DNA of 62,259 bases from Fomitopsis serialis. Lineage: Eukaryota > Basidiomycota > Agaricomycetes > Polyporales > Fomitopsidaceae. A program made the translations under genes and the position numbers. Each line of letters opens with the position of its first letter. The first letter of the stretch is position 1. The stretch covers positions 1-62,259 of the forward strand of contig NW_025955184.1 of assembly GCF_022376445.1 (NCBI RefSeq), in the 5' to 3' direction. The notes beneath the pieces were generated by a model that had not been told where the DNA came from, did not search any database, and saw only the letters and a program-made list of their open reading frames with translations. Positions 34,267 to 44,927 of the stretch are shown piece by piece.

Positions 34267-36836
34267 TCAGAGTTCGCGCTTGAGTTCGGGCTCGATCGAT
34301 TGCTCGCCCTCAATCGTGTGGCCCCGGATGTCCTTGACCTCCACTGCATTCTGCGCACCCGTCAGGTGGAAGTCTGCCCAGAAGTCAGTATGTGTATAAA
34401 TACGCAATATTCACAGGGATACTCACTCCTACAGCCGAACGATACGATGAACGCGACAAACGCGAAGACGATAGCGGGGATGAGCATCTCGTGCATGGCC
34501 TCGCCATACGCGGCGATGAGCTTGCTGCGCACGTCGGTTGGGTACGTCCGCGCATAGGTGTACGAGCCGAGCACGTCAGCGATGACAGTCGAGTTGAGGC
34601 CCTGCTGCTCGAGCTTCTTAGGCAGGACGTTGTTCCACATCGATCCGGCGGCTGCCTGGCCGACCACGCCACCGACTTCGGCGAAGAGGAGCACGGCCGC
34701 GGTAGCGACGGCGACATCTGGGGTCGTGTTCCGAAGTCAGTAGGCATCACCTGGAAGGAGTATATGGCGACATACCTTGATGAGGCACAGCACCCTGAGC
34801 ACCGACCTGGGATGCGGCAGCGGCAAGACCTCCACCAGCTGCCTGGATGATTTGTGTCATGACAAGGGCGGCAGTGTTGTAGTGCGACCGAGCGTAGCTG
34901 ATCAAACAGAGGGACTCATCAGGGACGAACGCGCAGCACATCGTCGGGTAACCACTTACAACATGAGGCCGACACCAATGATGCGCAGAGCAAGGCCACC
35001 AACGAGGGTCCACTTGTAACCGATGTTACCACCGGCAAGTGCGACGATAATTCCCCAGAGGAGGCCGAAGAACGTCAAACAGAGTGATTCTAGGCGCGCA
35101 AATCAGTCTTAGCCATATTGAATCGATGATACGGGAACGGCTTACGGGTAGTGGTGTAGTAGTTCAAGTCAGCGAGGTTCCAGTCAGTGGCCACGTAAGT
35201 GAACGTGTAGAGGTAGGTCCACTACGTGCGAGTCAGTTCTCGCTCACGCCGCTATGTTAAACAGACACTGACCGTGAGGTAGAACGAGACGAAGTCAAAG
35301 AAGTTGACAATGCATGCCGTGAGGACCGTCCGGTTTCGGAGGAGACGGAAGGGGACGATCGGAAACTTGGCGCGTTTCAGTTCCCAGTAGATGAATGCAG
35401 GCGCAGCCACGACACCACCGATGACCATCATGGCCGGGATCGCGGGGTCTGTCCACGTCGTCGCTGAACATGGGGTCAGTGAAATTATTTCAAATGCGAG
35501 TGCCAATCTGAGAAGACGCACTGGCGTAGGATCCACCGGCGAGCACAAGCGGCAAGAAGATAAGGGTGATGGTGGCGCCGAGGAAGAGCATGCCGAGGAG
35601 ATCGGCTTCGATCGTGAAACTCCATGCCTTCTGGAGGAACGTGTTTCCAGCGAGACTGTCGCGGTAGACGAGGTTGGCCTTCTTCGCACGGCTCTGAGCC
35701 CAGAAGAGTACGGCGATAATGGGGCCGATGGCGAACACGAAGCACTGAAACGGTTGCCGTCAATTTCCGTCAATTTCTGCTCAGCGTTCCGAGAGCGAAA
35801 GACGTACAATGCAGTAGAGACCGTAGCCCCAGCGCCAGCCGAGGCGCGAACTAGTGACGATTTGCACCTCAATCTGGGCGCCGGCGTAGAAGTTGACGAA
35901 GTACGGCACCGAGGTGAGCGTGCTGACGAGCGCCCGGTATCGCAGCGGTGTCAAATCGGCTGCGCGTAGCCAAATTCGTCAGAGCAGATCCGGAGAGGTG
36001 ATGATGACACGAATACCCACCAATGACAATCTGGATGGCGATCTGGAGCCCGGAGAAGCCAATCTCGTAGATGACCAAGCCCGCACCGAGTGCGCCCATG
36101 GTCTGAGCACTCGCGCAGATGATGCTGATTCATACAGTGAGGAACAGCCGACGGATGGATACACGAAGGTACGTACTATCCTAGGCAGTAGAAGAAGAGG
36201 CAGACGGCGTAGGCTTCCGCACGACCAACGACGTCGGTAATCTTGCTGCGCGGATTAGTGTAGTGAGTTCCCTCATCGATGTGCAGGCAGAAGTTCAACT
36301 CACGCGAAGAAAGGTTTGCCGAGCGCGACTGGAGTGCACCTCAGCGGCGCGTTTCAGGTGCGAAGACAGAAGACACTCACGTAGAATCGCCATAGCACAC
36401 TGGATGGCACTGTACCAGTTCGCGTGACCGAACTCATTGGAGGCATACGTTCCGAACTCCCAGCTAGTATTGTTGTCTAGGCCATACATGTAGCTGCCGA
36501 TGTTCGAGCGGAAGTCAATTGATCAGTCGGCAACTAGATTACGGGAGCACTCACCTGGCCAGTGCGATACCGACCCATAGCAAAATCTTGCTTATGGGAC
36601 CCCAGACCTATGAATGGCTGCTGTGAGTCGCTTGCGATCACCCACCGGCAGTCACGACTCACATTTACCGCTGCCTCGACTTTCCAGATGCCGGCCTGCG
36701 TCTGCTTCACGAGCGCCAGCGTGTCGTTCTGTTCATGGCTGCTGTACTTCGTCAACTCCGGCGCTGCAGCGTGCTCGCCTGCGCCATCGCTGTTCTGAAG
36801 AGACCTCTTCTCTGTGTCCATGGCCGTAGAGGACAT
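34267..36836 (-). CDS. siderophore-iron-type MFS transporter (ARN/SIT/MirB group)
   Basis: The ATG at 36836 gives a short acidic N-terminal region (MSSTAMDTEKRSLQ, HEQNDTLALVKQTQAGIWKV). Next comes SYMYGLDNNTSWEFGTYAS, the helix-1 signature of siderophore carriers. Further exons give KITDVVGRAEAYAVCLFFY, MGALGAGLVIYEIGFSG, ADLTPLRYRALVSTLTSVPY, an EADLLGMLFLGATITLIFL helix, TACIVNFFDFVSFYLT, FFGLLWGIIVALAGGNIGYK and LLFAEVGGVVGQAAAGSMW. About 14 helices are expected. The family imports Fe(III)-siderophore complexes with protons at the plasma membrane. The hydrophilic tail ends ...IEPELKREL with the stop at 34267. Two GATA-type sites matching the iron-repressor consensus lie 180-230 bp upstream, which supports the assignment. 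About a dozen introns; no break was found. Confidence 0.88.
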
Positions 36837-37014
36837 ACTGCCTGAGAGGAGCAAAAAACTGGTGAGATTGATTTCTGAGCCCCGGAGGAACTGCTTCAAG
36901 GTATATCCTGGTAGGGACTTACCGAGCTAGAACTCTGCGCTGAGTCGCTGGGCGAGAGCTCTTTAGAAGTCGGGAAGGACAGTGATCTCCGTTCCCCGCA
37001 TCATGCTGCCTTTT

Positions 37015-37023
37015 ATCAGATAG
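37015..37023 (+). promoter_or_regulatory. GATA site, near-consensus iron repressor site
   Basis: ATCAGATAG matches eight of nine positions of ATCWGATAA, the site bound by fungal iron-responsive GATA repressors (Urbs1/SRE/SreA). It lies about 180 bp upstream of the siderophore transporter ATG. Confidence 0.55.
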
Positions 37024-37055
37024 GTTTGCCTCTCGATCTGAGATATTGCCTCGTA

Positions 37056-37064
37056 ATCAGATAA
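37056..37064 (+). promoter_or_regulatory. GATA site, perfect ATCWGATAA iron repressor site
   Basis: ATCAGATAA is a perfect match to the Urbs1/SRE consensus and lies about 220 bp upstream of the siderophore transporter start, 41 bp from the other site. Repression under iron-replete conditions is the expected effect, by analogy with other fungi. Confidence 0.65.
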
Positions 37065-38880
37065 GATATGCCATATGCCAAGATCAGCGGCATGTGGCGG
37101 TGCCTTGCTCGATCATCCATGCCTCTAAATTTCAGACGCTCATCATGGAGGCGGCTATAGTATGTTGACGTGGATCCTCACCAAGGTCGACCATAGCGGC
37201 TCGGCAGTCTCGTCTTCCGCAGCAGTCCAGACAGTTCAGGCCACCCACAGCCTAGTATCCAATCAGCTTGCTCTCCTATTTTCCTTCGGCCGACCTGGTC
37301 ACTGCCAGTGGTCGAGCTAACGTAATCGAAAACATTCTTACTGCAATACTGTCGGCCCGTTCGTTCCTTCGTTCCTGACTTTCGTGACTGAGCGGAAACA
37401 TCACCCACAGACTCTTGATCAAGCCACAGAACGGTTGGAGTTCACGCGTTCACGCTGACCCGCGAACATCACTCACAGTAATAGTAATGGTACAGATGAC
37501 TGGCTCCGCGAGCGCAGTGTGAAGTTGCTGCACATATGGCACACTGATGGATACAGTGATTGTTCCGAAGCGTACGTGGCGAACTCGTCAGACTCAATTG
37601 GTTCCCGGGTCTGTCTAGCCGATAGTAGATGATGGCACATAAAGTCATGTCATGAGGCTTTCAAGGTTTCGTATGCTAGACGACAAACTGTTCTCTGCCA
37701 GTGCTCATGTGCCAACATTGTCCCTGATATTTGTGCGTCGTATCATCTTTTCTTCTGTGTTGCGCGACGTGTGCCGAACTCGGGGGATATGCTTGCAAGT
37801 AAGTCTCTCAAATTTGTCTCTCGTCGCGATTAGAAGCGATGGCCTACTAGCTCCCAGGCATTGGTTGATGAATAATTTCCTGGGGACTGGGCATTAGGCA
37901 CCTGCGAAAACACGAACCAAGGTGCGAAATGTCAGGACTCGGCAAATTATTGATAATTTATGACTCTCAAGGACGACGTACTGCTTCCGTTTTTTGCGCT
38001 CCGTGAACTGGCCATGAAGTCAAATGCTCCCCAGAGCCTGTGACGTCAACAGTACGCTGTGATATTGCTTCGCAAGCCAGTAGCAAGCGACTCTAACTTT
38101 CCCTGCAATAACGGATTGATTATCATGCATTTCATGCACTCAAATCGCGCCGCCACCACCGATGCGGTACGTGTTCATGCTCCTGGCTCCAAGTTGCGAA
38201 TGGAAGTGATGAATAGATCTCATACAGTGCTCAATGTCAATCGAATCCGACAGCATGGGTAAGGTTTCGCAAACATTGGGTAATGCATATAATCGCAAGT
38301 CTGGTGTCGCGACGAGTCACGAAGTCAGGTGGAAGTCGGCGGTAACTTTCACAAAGCCAGACTGGGTCTCTTCCCGGGCCAATATGACGCTGCGCTGACC
38401 AGCATCAGCAATGTGATCTTCTCATGTTCGAGTCAATTCACTAATCAGGCATATTGTCCGACATCAAGCCGTGCCCAGCAACCTTAAGCACTCTTCAAGT
38501 TCTCTGAATCTTGGCTATCTTCGACATTTGAGGCACGTCGTCTGGAAAATTATACCGTATGCTCGTAATTGTGTGACTGACTGTTTCATGACCATCCGCC
38601 CAGTACGGCGTGCTACAGTCGAAGTAGGGCTCTAGGGCGCGTATCTGCTGCGAAGTCAGAGCGACTGAGACACTGACCATGCAGAGAACCATGATAAAGG
38701 GTCGAACCCGACATGATCAAAGTTCGTGCTGACTGTCGCAACAGAGTTATCTCCATGGAACTTGACTCGCTTGCGTGATTCTTTCACTGTCTTACGGCAC
38801 TGTACTCAGGAGCTTTCCTGAAGAACTTGAGGGGTGAGCGATACACACTCCTTGACATACGACCGCTTTCTTTCCTCAAA
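37065..38880. other. divergent intergenic region between siderophore carrier and O-methyltransferase
   Basis: About 1.8 kb with only short frames. I see no gene or mobile element. It contains promoters for both flanking genes. Confidence 0.4.
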
Positions 38881-40459
38881 ATGTCCTCCTCCGACCGGGT
38901 GGCGACTCTACGCTCTCTTATCCGCATACTTACTGCCGCATCGGAGATTGTGATTAAGGAATGGGAGGCCGAAGACATGCGAGAGATCAACGGACTTGCG
39001 AAGACAAACTTGCCTTCTCATGAATTATTCGACGCGCAGCGTGCCTTCATCGGTTCATGCAATATGTGCATCGACATCGTTGACGAGCCATTGAATCGTC
39101 TCCTCGACATCAGCTATTCCGTCTCCGCTTCTCGGGCTCTCTTCCTCGCTGTCCAAACCAACATCCCAGATATCCTCGACGGAGGGAATAATTTAGAAGG
39201 TGTCGCGATATCGCAGCTCAGTCGTGCGACTGGCGTTCGCGAGGATGAGCTAGGTACGGACGTGCACGAAGGTTCTCCCTCGCCAGAGCCATATTGACTC
39301 CGAATGATAGCTCGTATACTCCGTTTGCTTTCAACCACTGAGGCTATTTTCACTGAGGTTCGTCAAGACCACTTTGCGAACAGCCACATCGGACGGATCT
39401 TGGTCAAGAACAAACCGTTGCAAAGCAAAGTGCTCCTTTTGTATGTCGCAGTGTTCTCGCAAGCGTTGCAACTAGAGTTGGTGGCCTGATCGCGTCTATA
39501 TGCACAGCGGCGCTGAACCGTGTTTTCAGTCTATGCACCATCTCCCTGCGACACTGCTGGATTCAAGCAGCACTCGATCGGCCTTTCAAAGGGCAGCAGG
39601 AACAGAGCTGAGCTACTTCGACTACTTTGGGGAAGAGAGGGAACAAGCCGACGCATTCGCCGTGTCCAAATATCCATATCTCGACATCTTTTCGTCGGCG
39701 ATGGTGGGATTCAATCAAGGCTGTTCGCCTCCTCTTATTGCCGGTGAGTATTCATCGAGAAACAGAGCACAGCTGCTCAACGAGACTGTGACGTTATTGC
39801 TCATCAGACTTTCCTTGGGCCTCCCTGAGCCCCGCAACTGTCGTAGATGTTGGCGGAGGCGTAGGCAGTATGTCCCTAGACCTCGCAAAAGCTTTTCCAA
39901 GTTTGCGCTTCGTGGTCCAAGATCTTCCGGTCGTCATTGAACAAGCTCGAGCCGTATGGGAGACAGAGTACGCAGAAGCAGTCAGTACTGGACGTGTTCA
40001 GTTGATGGCGCACGACTTCTTGATGGAGCAACCTGTTAAAGCGGCCGATGTCTATATGCTGCGCTATGTGCTGTTAGTTTTCACAACCTGGCTACTATGC
40101 TGTATCACTCACTGTCAATGCATCCAGACACGATTGGCCTGACGATAAATGTGTTGCAATTTTCAGCCGCCTGCGGGAAGCGATGGGTCCGAAGTCCCGT
40201 ATTCTCGTGGCGGAGATGGTGATACACCCTACGAGCGGATCAACTTGGCTGAAGAATGCACCGAGGCCGCTACCTGCCAATCACGGGCAACCCCACGTCT
40301 ATAAAAAACGCTATGGATATTCTCATGCTCGCCATCTACAATGGCAAGGAACGCACGCCGGAGCAATTCGCGGGCATAGCGAAGCGGGCTGGGCTGGAAG
40401 TGAAGAAGATATGGGAATGTCGCGGACCTATTAGCATTGTCGAAATGTGTACAGGATAA
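38881..40459 (+). pseudogene. COMT-type O-methyltransferase, frame broken near the C terminus
   Basis: The ATG at 38881 begins a helical dimerisation-type N-terminal half (SSSDRVATLRSLIRIL, LNRLLDISYSVSASRALFL). The winged-helix part contains ARILRLLSTTEAIFTEV. The SAM-binding motif is VVDVGGGVGSMSLDLA, and the catalytic His is in HDWPDD after an intron. The frame then runs through LKNAPRPLPANHGQPHVYK. At the run of six adenines (40303-40308) it must shift by one base to reach NAMDILMLAIYNGKERTPEQF and the normal C terminus GPISIVEMCTG with the stop at 40459. No GT-AG intron fits there. Either the gene is newly inactivated or the run is miscounted in the assembly; the rest looks well kept. 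The substrate is unknown; the family methylates small phenolic hydroxyls, and the gene may belong to secondary metabolism. Confidence 0.8.
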
Positions 40460-40877
40460 AGAGCGACAGTAGTCATCTCTAATGGGCAGGATGCATCACT
40501 CAGTATGCAGAACGACGAGCCAAGTTGTACCAACACACGCCACCCGGCAGTGAGTTTGTACTAAGGCACGGCTGCTGCGCCTTTGACACCTACGTTGAAC
40601 TTACGAAGAATAACGTAGGGCCGTCAAATAGGGGATGATTTGCGCGCAGTTTCGTGACCAGCAGTGGCCAGCCAGCTACGTTACACAACGCGTATGACCA
40701 TACAGACTTAAGTATATTATAGGCTTCAGTTGCCACCTGCACGCGTCGTGGCAAAGCTACATGTGATCGCGACGCGCGACGCGTTAGATTATTCCCACGC
40801 TAAGATGGAGGCGCTGGGGCTGAGCGAAGACCAACTTAGCCTCGACCACGACCACGGCGACATCGGCGACGACCAGA
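40460..40877. other. promoter and leader of the RING/RRM gene
   Basis: An AT-rich TATATTATAG-like element near 40712 could be the promoter. An upstream ATG at 40805 in a good context (A at -3, G at +4) opens an 83-codon frame that overlaps the main start out of frame and ends at 41056. Confidence 0.4.
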
Positions 40878-43800
40878 ATGACGAACAAGCACCCCATGAT
40901 ACCCGCGTCCGCACCGACAACTCCAGCAGTAACCCGCAAGACAGATCGACATGCCCCGGTCACTCCCCAGCGTGTCGCCTACTCGGCCCAGGTCCGTTCG
41001 GTAACCTCGCCATACTCACCAGCGACGAATCTTTCGACACCCTACACTCCGTTTAGTCTCCGTTCCGTATCTTCCTCCTCGAATGGCTCCAACCTCCCAA
41101 CTCCCGCGTCGGCTGTCGATCGCCGGCGTCTCAGTCTCTCGTTGTCGCCTGAGGTCAACTTCAACTCGAAAAGTCTCGCAGACATCGCAGAGAATTGGAG
41201 AACGCGTGCCAATGAGAATGGTATAAGGGTTACCTCTGGTGACGATACGCAATACGAAGGTGAGTTTCAGCGCATATAGCCTCTCTGCCTGTCGGCCCTC
41301 GTATGCTCTACCTTGGGACACGACGACCACGGTCTGACGACCCAGTATCACCACATGCGAATGGATGAGAGTCGTATGACCACATCTTGCCCGTTTCTGC
41401 TTATGTATGCGGCTATATGCGCGATGGTTTTGCATTTGCCGCTGCGCTTGTGGCGATGCGCATGCTCAGACGTAGTCAGGTGCTATGCACACACTGGGGT
41501 TGTATGACCGTCTTCGCCGCAGGAGTCTCACGAGAGTAGACTGTTCTTCCTCACAATTGTACTCACGGTTGGCGGTATCATCCGTCCTGATGGTGCTCTG
41601 CCTTTAGAGGCAACAGCCTGTGGACGGAATATCACACTTGATCATAGGTCGACTGGCTTCACATGACGCTCAGAGTCCACGGCGTCGTCCTTTCTTTTCC
41701 TCATTAAGGTCTACTGCTGTGGGCGCTGGAGTCAGAGTGCAGCACCTGAACTCGAGTGGCGCTTCGTGGAGGTAGAGCGGTATATGCGTATATGGTTCAG
41801 CCGCAGACCACAATGTGGTACAGCCAGATGTGCTCTTGGTTCATGTCAACCTCGCTGTGTCTACAATCAGTTGCTGACGTGGTCTACACAGCTGACGAGT
41901 CCAGTCTCGACATTAGCATGCCCATGATAGACAAAGGTGTGTATTGGGCCTCATTGTTCCAAGTGTACCACTCAGTGTTCTGTTAGCCCTTTTGCCTGCA
42001 CCTTTCCTCTCATCACAACGTCGCACTCGTGCATTCTCGCATGCCCATGCGCCTCTTTCTCAAATCACGGACCCTGCACAGCTCTGCACGCCAAGCCGTG
42101 CTCTTAGACAACCAACAGTCTTGGACACGCCACCTCCTCAACCTGGTTACGGGCTTCGAGGCAGTGTCACCGATCCTGCGCGTCTGCGCCGTCGCCCTGC
42201 TTTCGAACAGGTATGACGAGCCTCGGATTGGTGTTGGTGTTGCCTGTCTCACCCACCTTCGTAGACAGACTTATTTGATATTGATGAGAACGACTATGCG
42301 CCATATCCGCAAGCCTTCGTCCCGGTCGTGGCGAATCAGTCCTTACCTCTGTCGTTGACACAGCACTTCAACCTTCAGACAGATTTGTCCGCGATATCCG
42401 AACCGGTTCAGCTATACGAACCGTCTTTCTACCCTTCGCAGCCTGAGGAGCCCGAGGAGACGGTTCCCTTCGCATGCTCTGTCTGTGGTACTTCCGGCGG
42501 TTCTCTCGCAGTCTTGGATCCATGCACTCATCCGCTCTGCCCGGCCTGCCTGACTAGTGCCCTGAATATCGTGGGCGAAAAGGATATGGAATGTGCGGTG
42601 TGCAAGTCTAAGGTGGATGACTTCCAGCTTCACAAAAGTCCCCCTGCTACCGGAGCTTCGGCGGCTACCGCGGGAAAGAAGCGCGCGAATGCATATAGCC
42701 CTTCTGCTGTGTCTCCGCATGAGACGTCGATCCTGCAGGGATTGTATGATGCTGGTGGAGCGCAGGGAAATGGAGGGGTTTGCGACTACGATGACTTTAT
42801 GGACCGTGCACAAGGATCATCTACTCCAGTGTCTGGGGCCCGTGGAGATCGTCGTGGCGCAGAAGACAGTGTGGTACTTCGGATTGACAACGTACCCTGG
42901 GTATGTTTTCCGATGTCTAACGTATAGCTCACCCATTTAGTGACCTTGGTTTAGGACATCACGCCCCCGGCCATTATTACTTGGTTGAAGCATCCAGTCC
43001 GGCGCGTTCATGTTCTGCTCGATCGCAAGGGCAAGACGTTGAGCCATGCATACGTTGAGATGGCCAACCCCGACGCTGCCAAGGCTGCTCTTCGGAGTGC
43101 TCAGAACTCGGTCCTCGGCCGCGGCAAGCGTGCCCGTGGTGTCACTGTGACGAAGAGCAGCCAAGAGGAGTTGATGAAAGCGGTGGGTCTGCTCGTTATC
43201 CTGAATTATGACCGCTAGCTGAGACGTCTGTCCTCATCTAAAGTTATTCCCGTCTTGGCAAGGGAACTTCGACGGCTGCCGGCCATCTTTGTCCGGCTTG
43301 GATAACGAGCGTGTCATCTCAACGCTCCAACGTGGGTTGATCTCGGAGGCCGAGCTCAACTCCCTGCAGCACCTCATTCGCTCCCCCGATGTACGTCGAT
43401 CTGTATCGTTCCCACGCATGGACACGCTTTAACGGCCTTTCTCTTTCTAGAGCCACTTTTTGAAAGTTCCGTCGCTTCCTTTCCATTCGCTGATTAGCAT
43501 TCTATCGAAGTTTCCATCCGACGACGACAGTAGAGTGTTCTGGCCAAGTACGTTGCGCGACAAGTTGTATGGTAAGTTTCTAGCGCACGTTGTCGCAATG
43601 ATCGGCGCTGATCTATTTTTTGGTAGAAATCACATACTGTAGGTTCCCCGCTGCCTCGGTGCCTGATATTGGAGCCAGCTGACGCTGTTGTAGCTGCTGT
43701 GCAGGTTCTTTTCGTTCGCAACGAAGAGAATCCTTTGTCTGACTGGGCTAGTCTCATCACCCAAGTGGTACGCGCCTCCATGGAGTGTCAAGGTGCGTGG

Positions 43801-44117
43801 GATACAAAGTGATAGTATCCGCGTCATTGACGATATACTGCCTTCCAGCATTCACTTCAGATCAGATGAGCAACCTCTCGGATATACTGGAAGATGCACT
43901 CCCTAAGTCCACCTCTTCGCCACCTGGTGATCGTTCTCGCTCGGAGTCTCCTATGGATCTTCATAGTGAAGTGCAAGAAGCGTTGAGACCAGCCGAGAAC
44001 GAGACCCGTGGTATTCCCAGCCCAGAAAACGGGGCCTATGGCGATCTTGCGCAAGAATTCGGCATCGAGTCTCACCTGATTGAAGCCATAGCTCGACGGC
44101 TCTCCGAAATCCGCTAG
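40878..44117 (+). CDS. RING finger plus RRM protein
   Basis: The proposed start is the ATG at 40878 (MTNKHPMIPASAPTTPA). The N-terminal part is Ser/Pro/Thr-rich with the helix SLADIAENWRTRAN. A long gap in coding follows (about 41262-41890). Downstream exons give a C3HC4-type RING (CSVC, CTH, CPAC, CAVC; 42478-42610), a linker, and an RRM-like fold with VLRIDNVPW and LSHAYVEM as RNP2- and RNP1-like strands (42868-43150). C-terminal exons (WQGNFDGCRPSLSG, ERVISTLQRGLISEAELN) look helical, and the protein ends after AIARRLSEIR at 44117. A RING suggests ubiquitin ligase activity and an RRM suggests RNA binding; joint function is inference. I do not recognise a named orthologue. Edges of the exons near 41890-42300 are uncertain. 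Confidence 0.75.
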
Positions 44118-44887
44118 CAACGAATGGGACCGACTCGCTCCTCCGACATGTGACATGATTCCTCCTTCTCCGCACTGCATGCATTCACCTCGCCCTCTCC
44201 TATGCACGTTATACTCGCATGGCTCGTCATAATCACCACCGTCACTCGCTTTCTCAAGTCATGGATGACGTTCTCCTCGCCCTTTCCCTCAGAGCTATGT
44301 TGATCATACGCCCACGACATCGTCACGTCTCGCCCTCGCTCTGCCCCGCTCTGCAAACTGTTGTCGACTCTTATGGTTTTATGATCCCGGATTGGTCTCT
44401 TCGCTCGTGTAGCATCGCGTGTTTTCCGAAGATGAGCCGGATAGAATCGCTGGTAATCGCCTTGCAATGAAAAATCGTTGCATATGATCGTGGTGGGATC
44501 TTCCCCGTCGGGCATTTGGACCTATGCTGGGAGGTAAGTGCCCGGTACGCTGAACAACCAGGGATCATATGCCTGGCTTGGAGCTAAAGCTAGCCTGCGA
44601 ACGTCGCCCGGCTTGCATGATCAGCTCACGGCCTCCCGTTCAATATTTCCTGTGACCCCATTTAGAGCTCAGCCGAGAATACGGTGAACATGTGGACTTT
44701 CACAGAAGCCAGAAATCGGTAAGAGTATTCATGCGAGTCTTCGCTCTATGGCTTCATGTTCACGAACTAGCCTTCAGCCTCCGTGGCTTGGTCAGGACCC
44801 CCTGCCCTACGTCATCAAACATGGTGCTCTTCGACGCACGGGTGATGGCACGGGTCTGTAGGATACCTCGGCTATGTGATGATGGCG
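44118..44887. other. intergenic region upstream of the royal-jelly-type gene
   Basis: No supportable gene was found. The right end leads into a TATA box. Confidence 0.45.
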
Positions 44888-44894
44888 TATAAAA
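44888..44894 (+). promoter_or_regulatory. TATA box of the royal-jelly-type gene
   Basis: A consensus TATAAAA lies 40 bp before the ATG pair at 44928/44931, so the leader must be very short. Confidence 0.65.
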
Positions 44895-44927
44895 ACCCCC
44901 GCCGTGAGTATAGCTCCCTGTGAGTCC

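Noticed and set aside
34267..34285. C-terminal KREL of the siderophore carrier as an ER retrieval signal
   Set aside because: The tail should be cytosolic in this carrier family, while KDEL-type signals work in the ER lumen.
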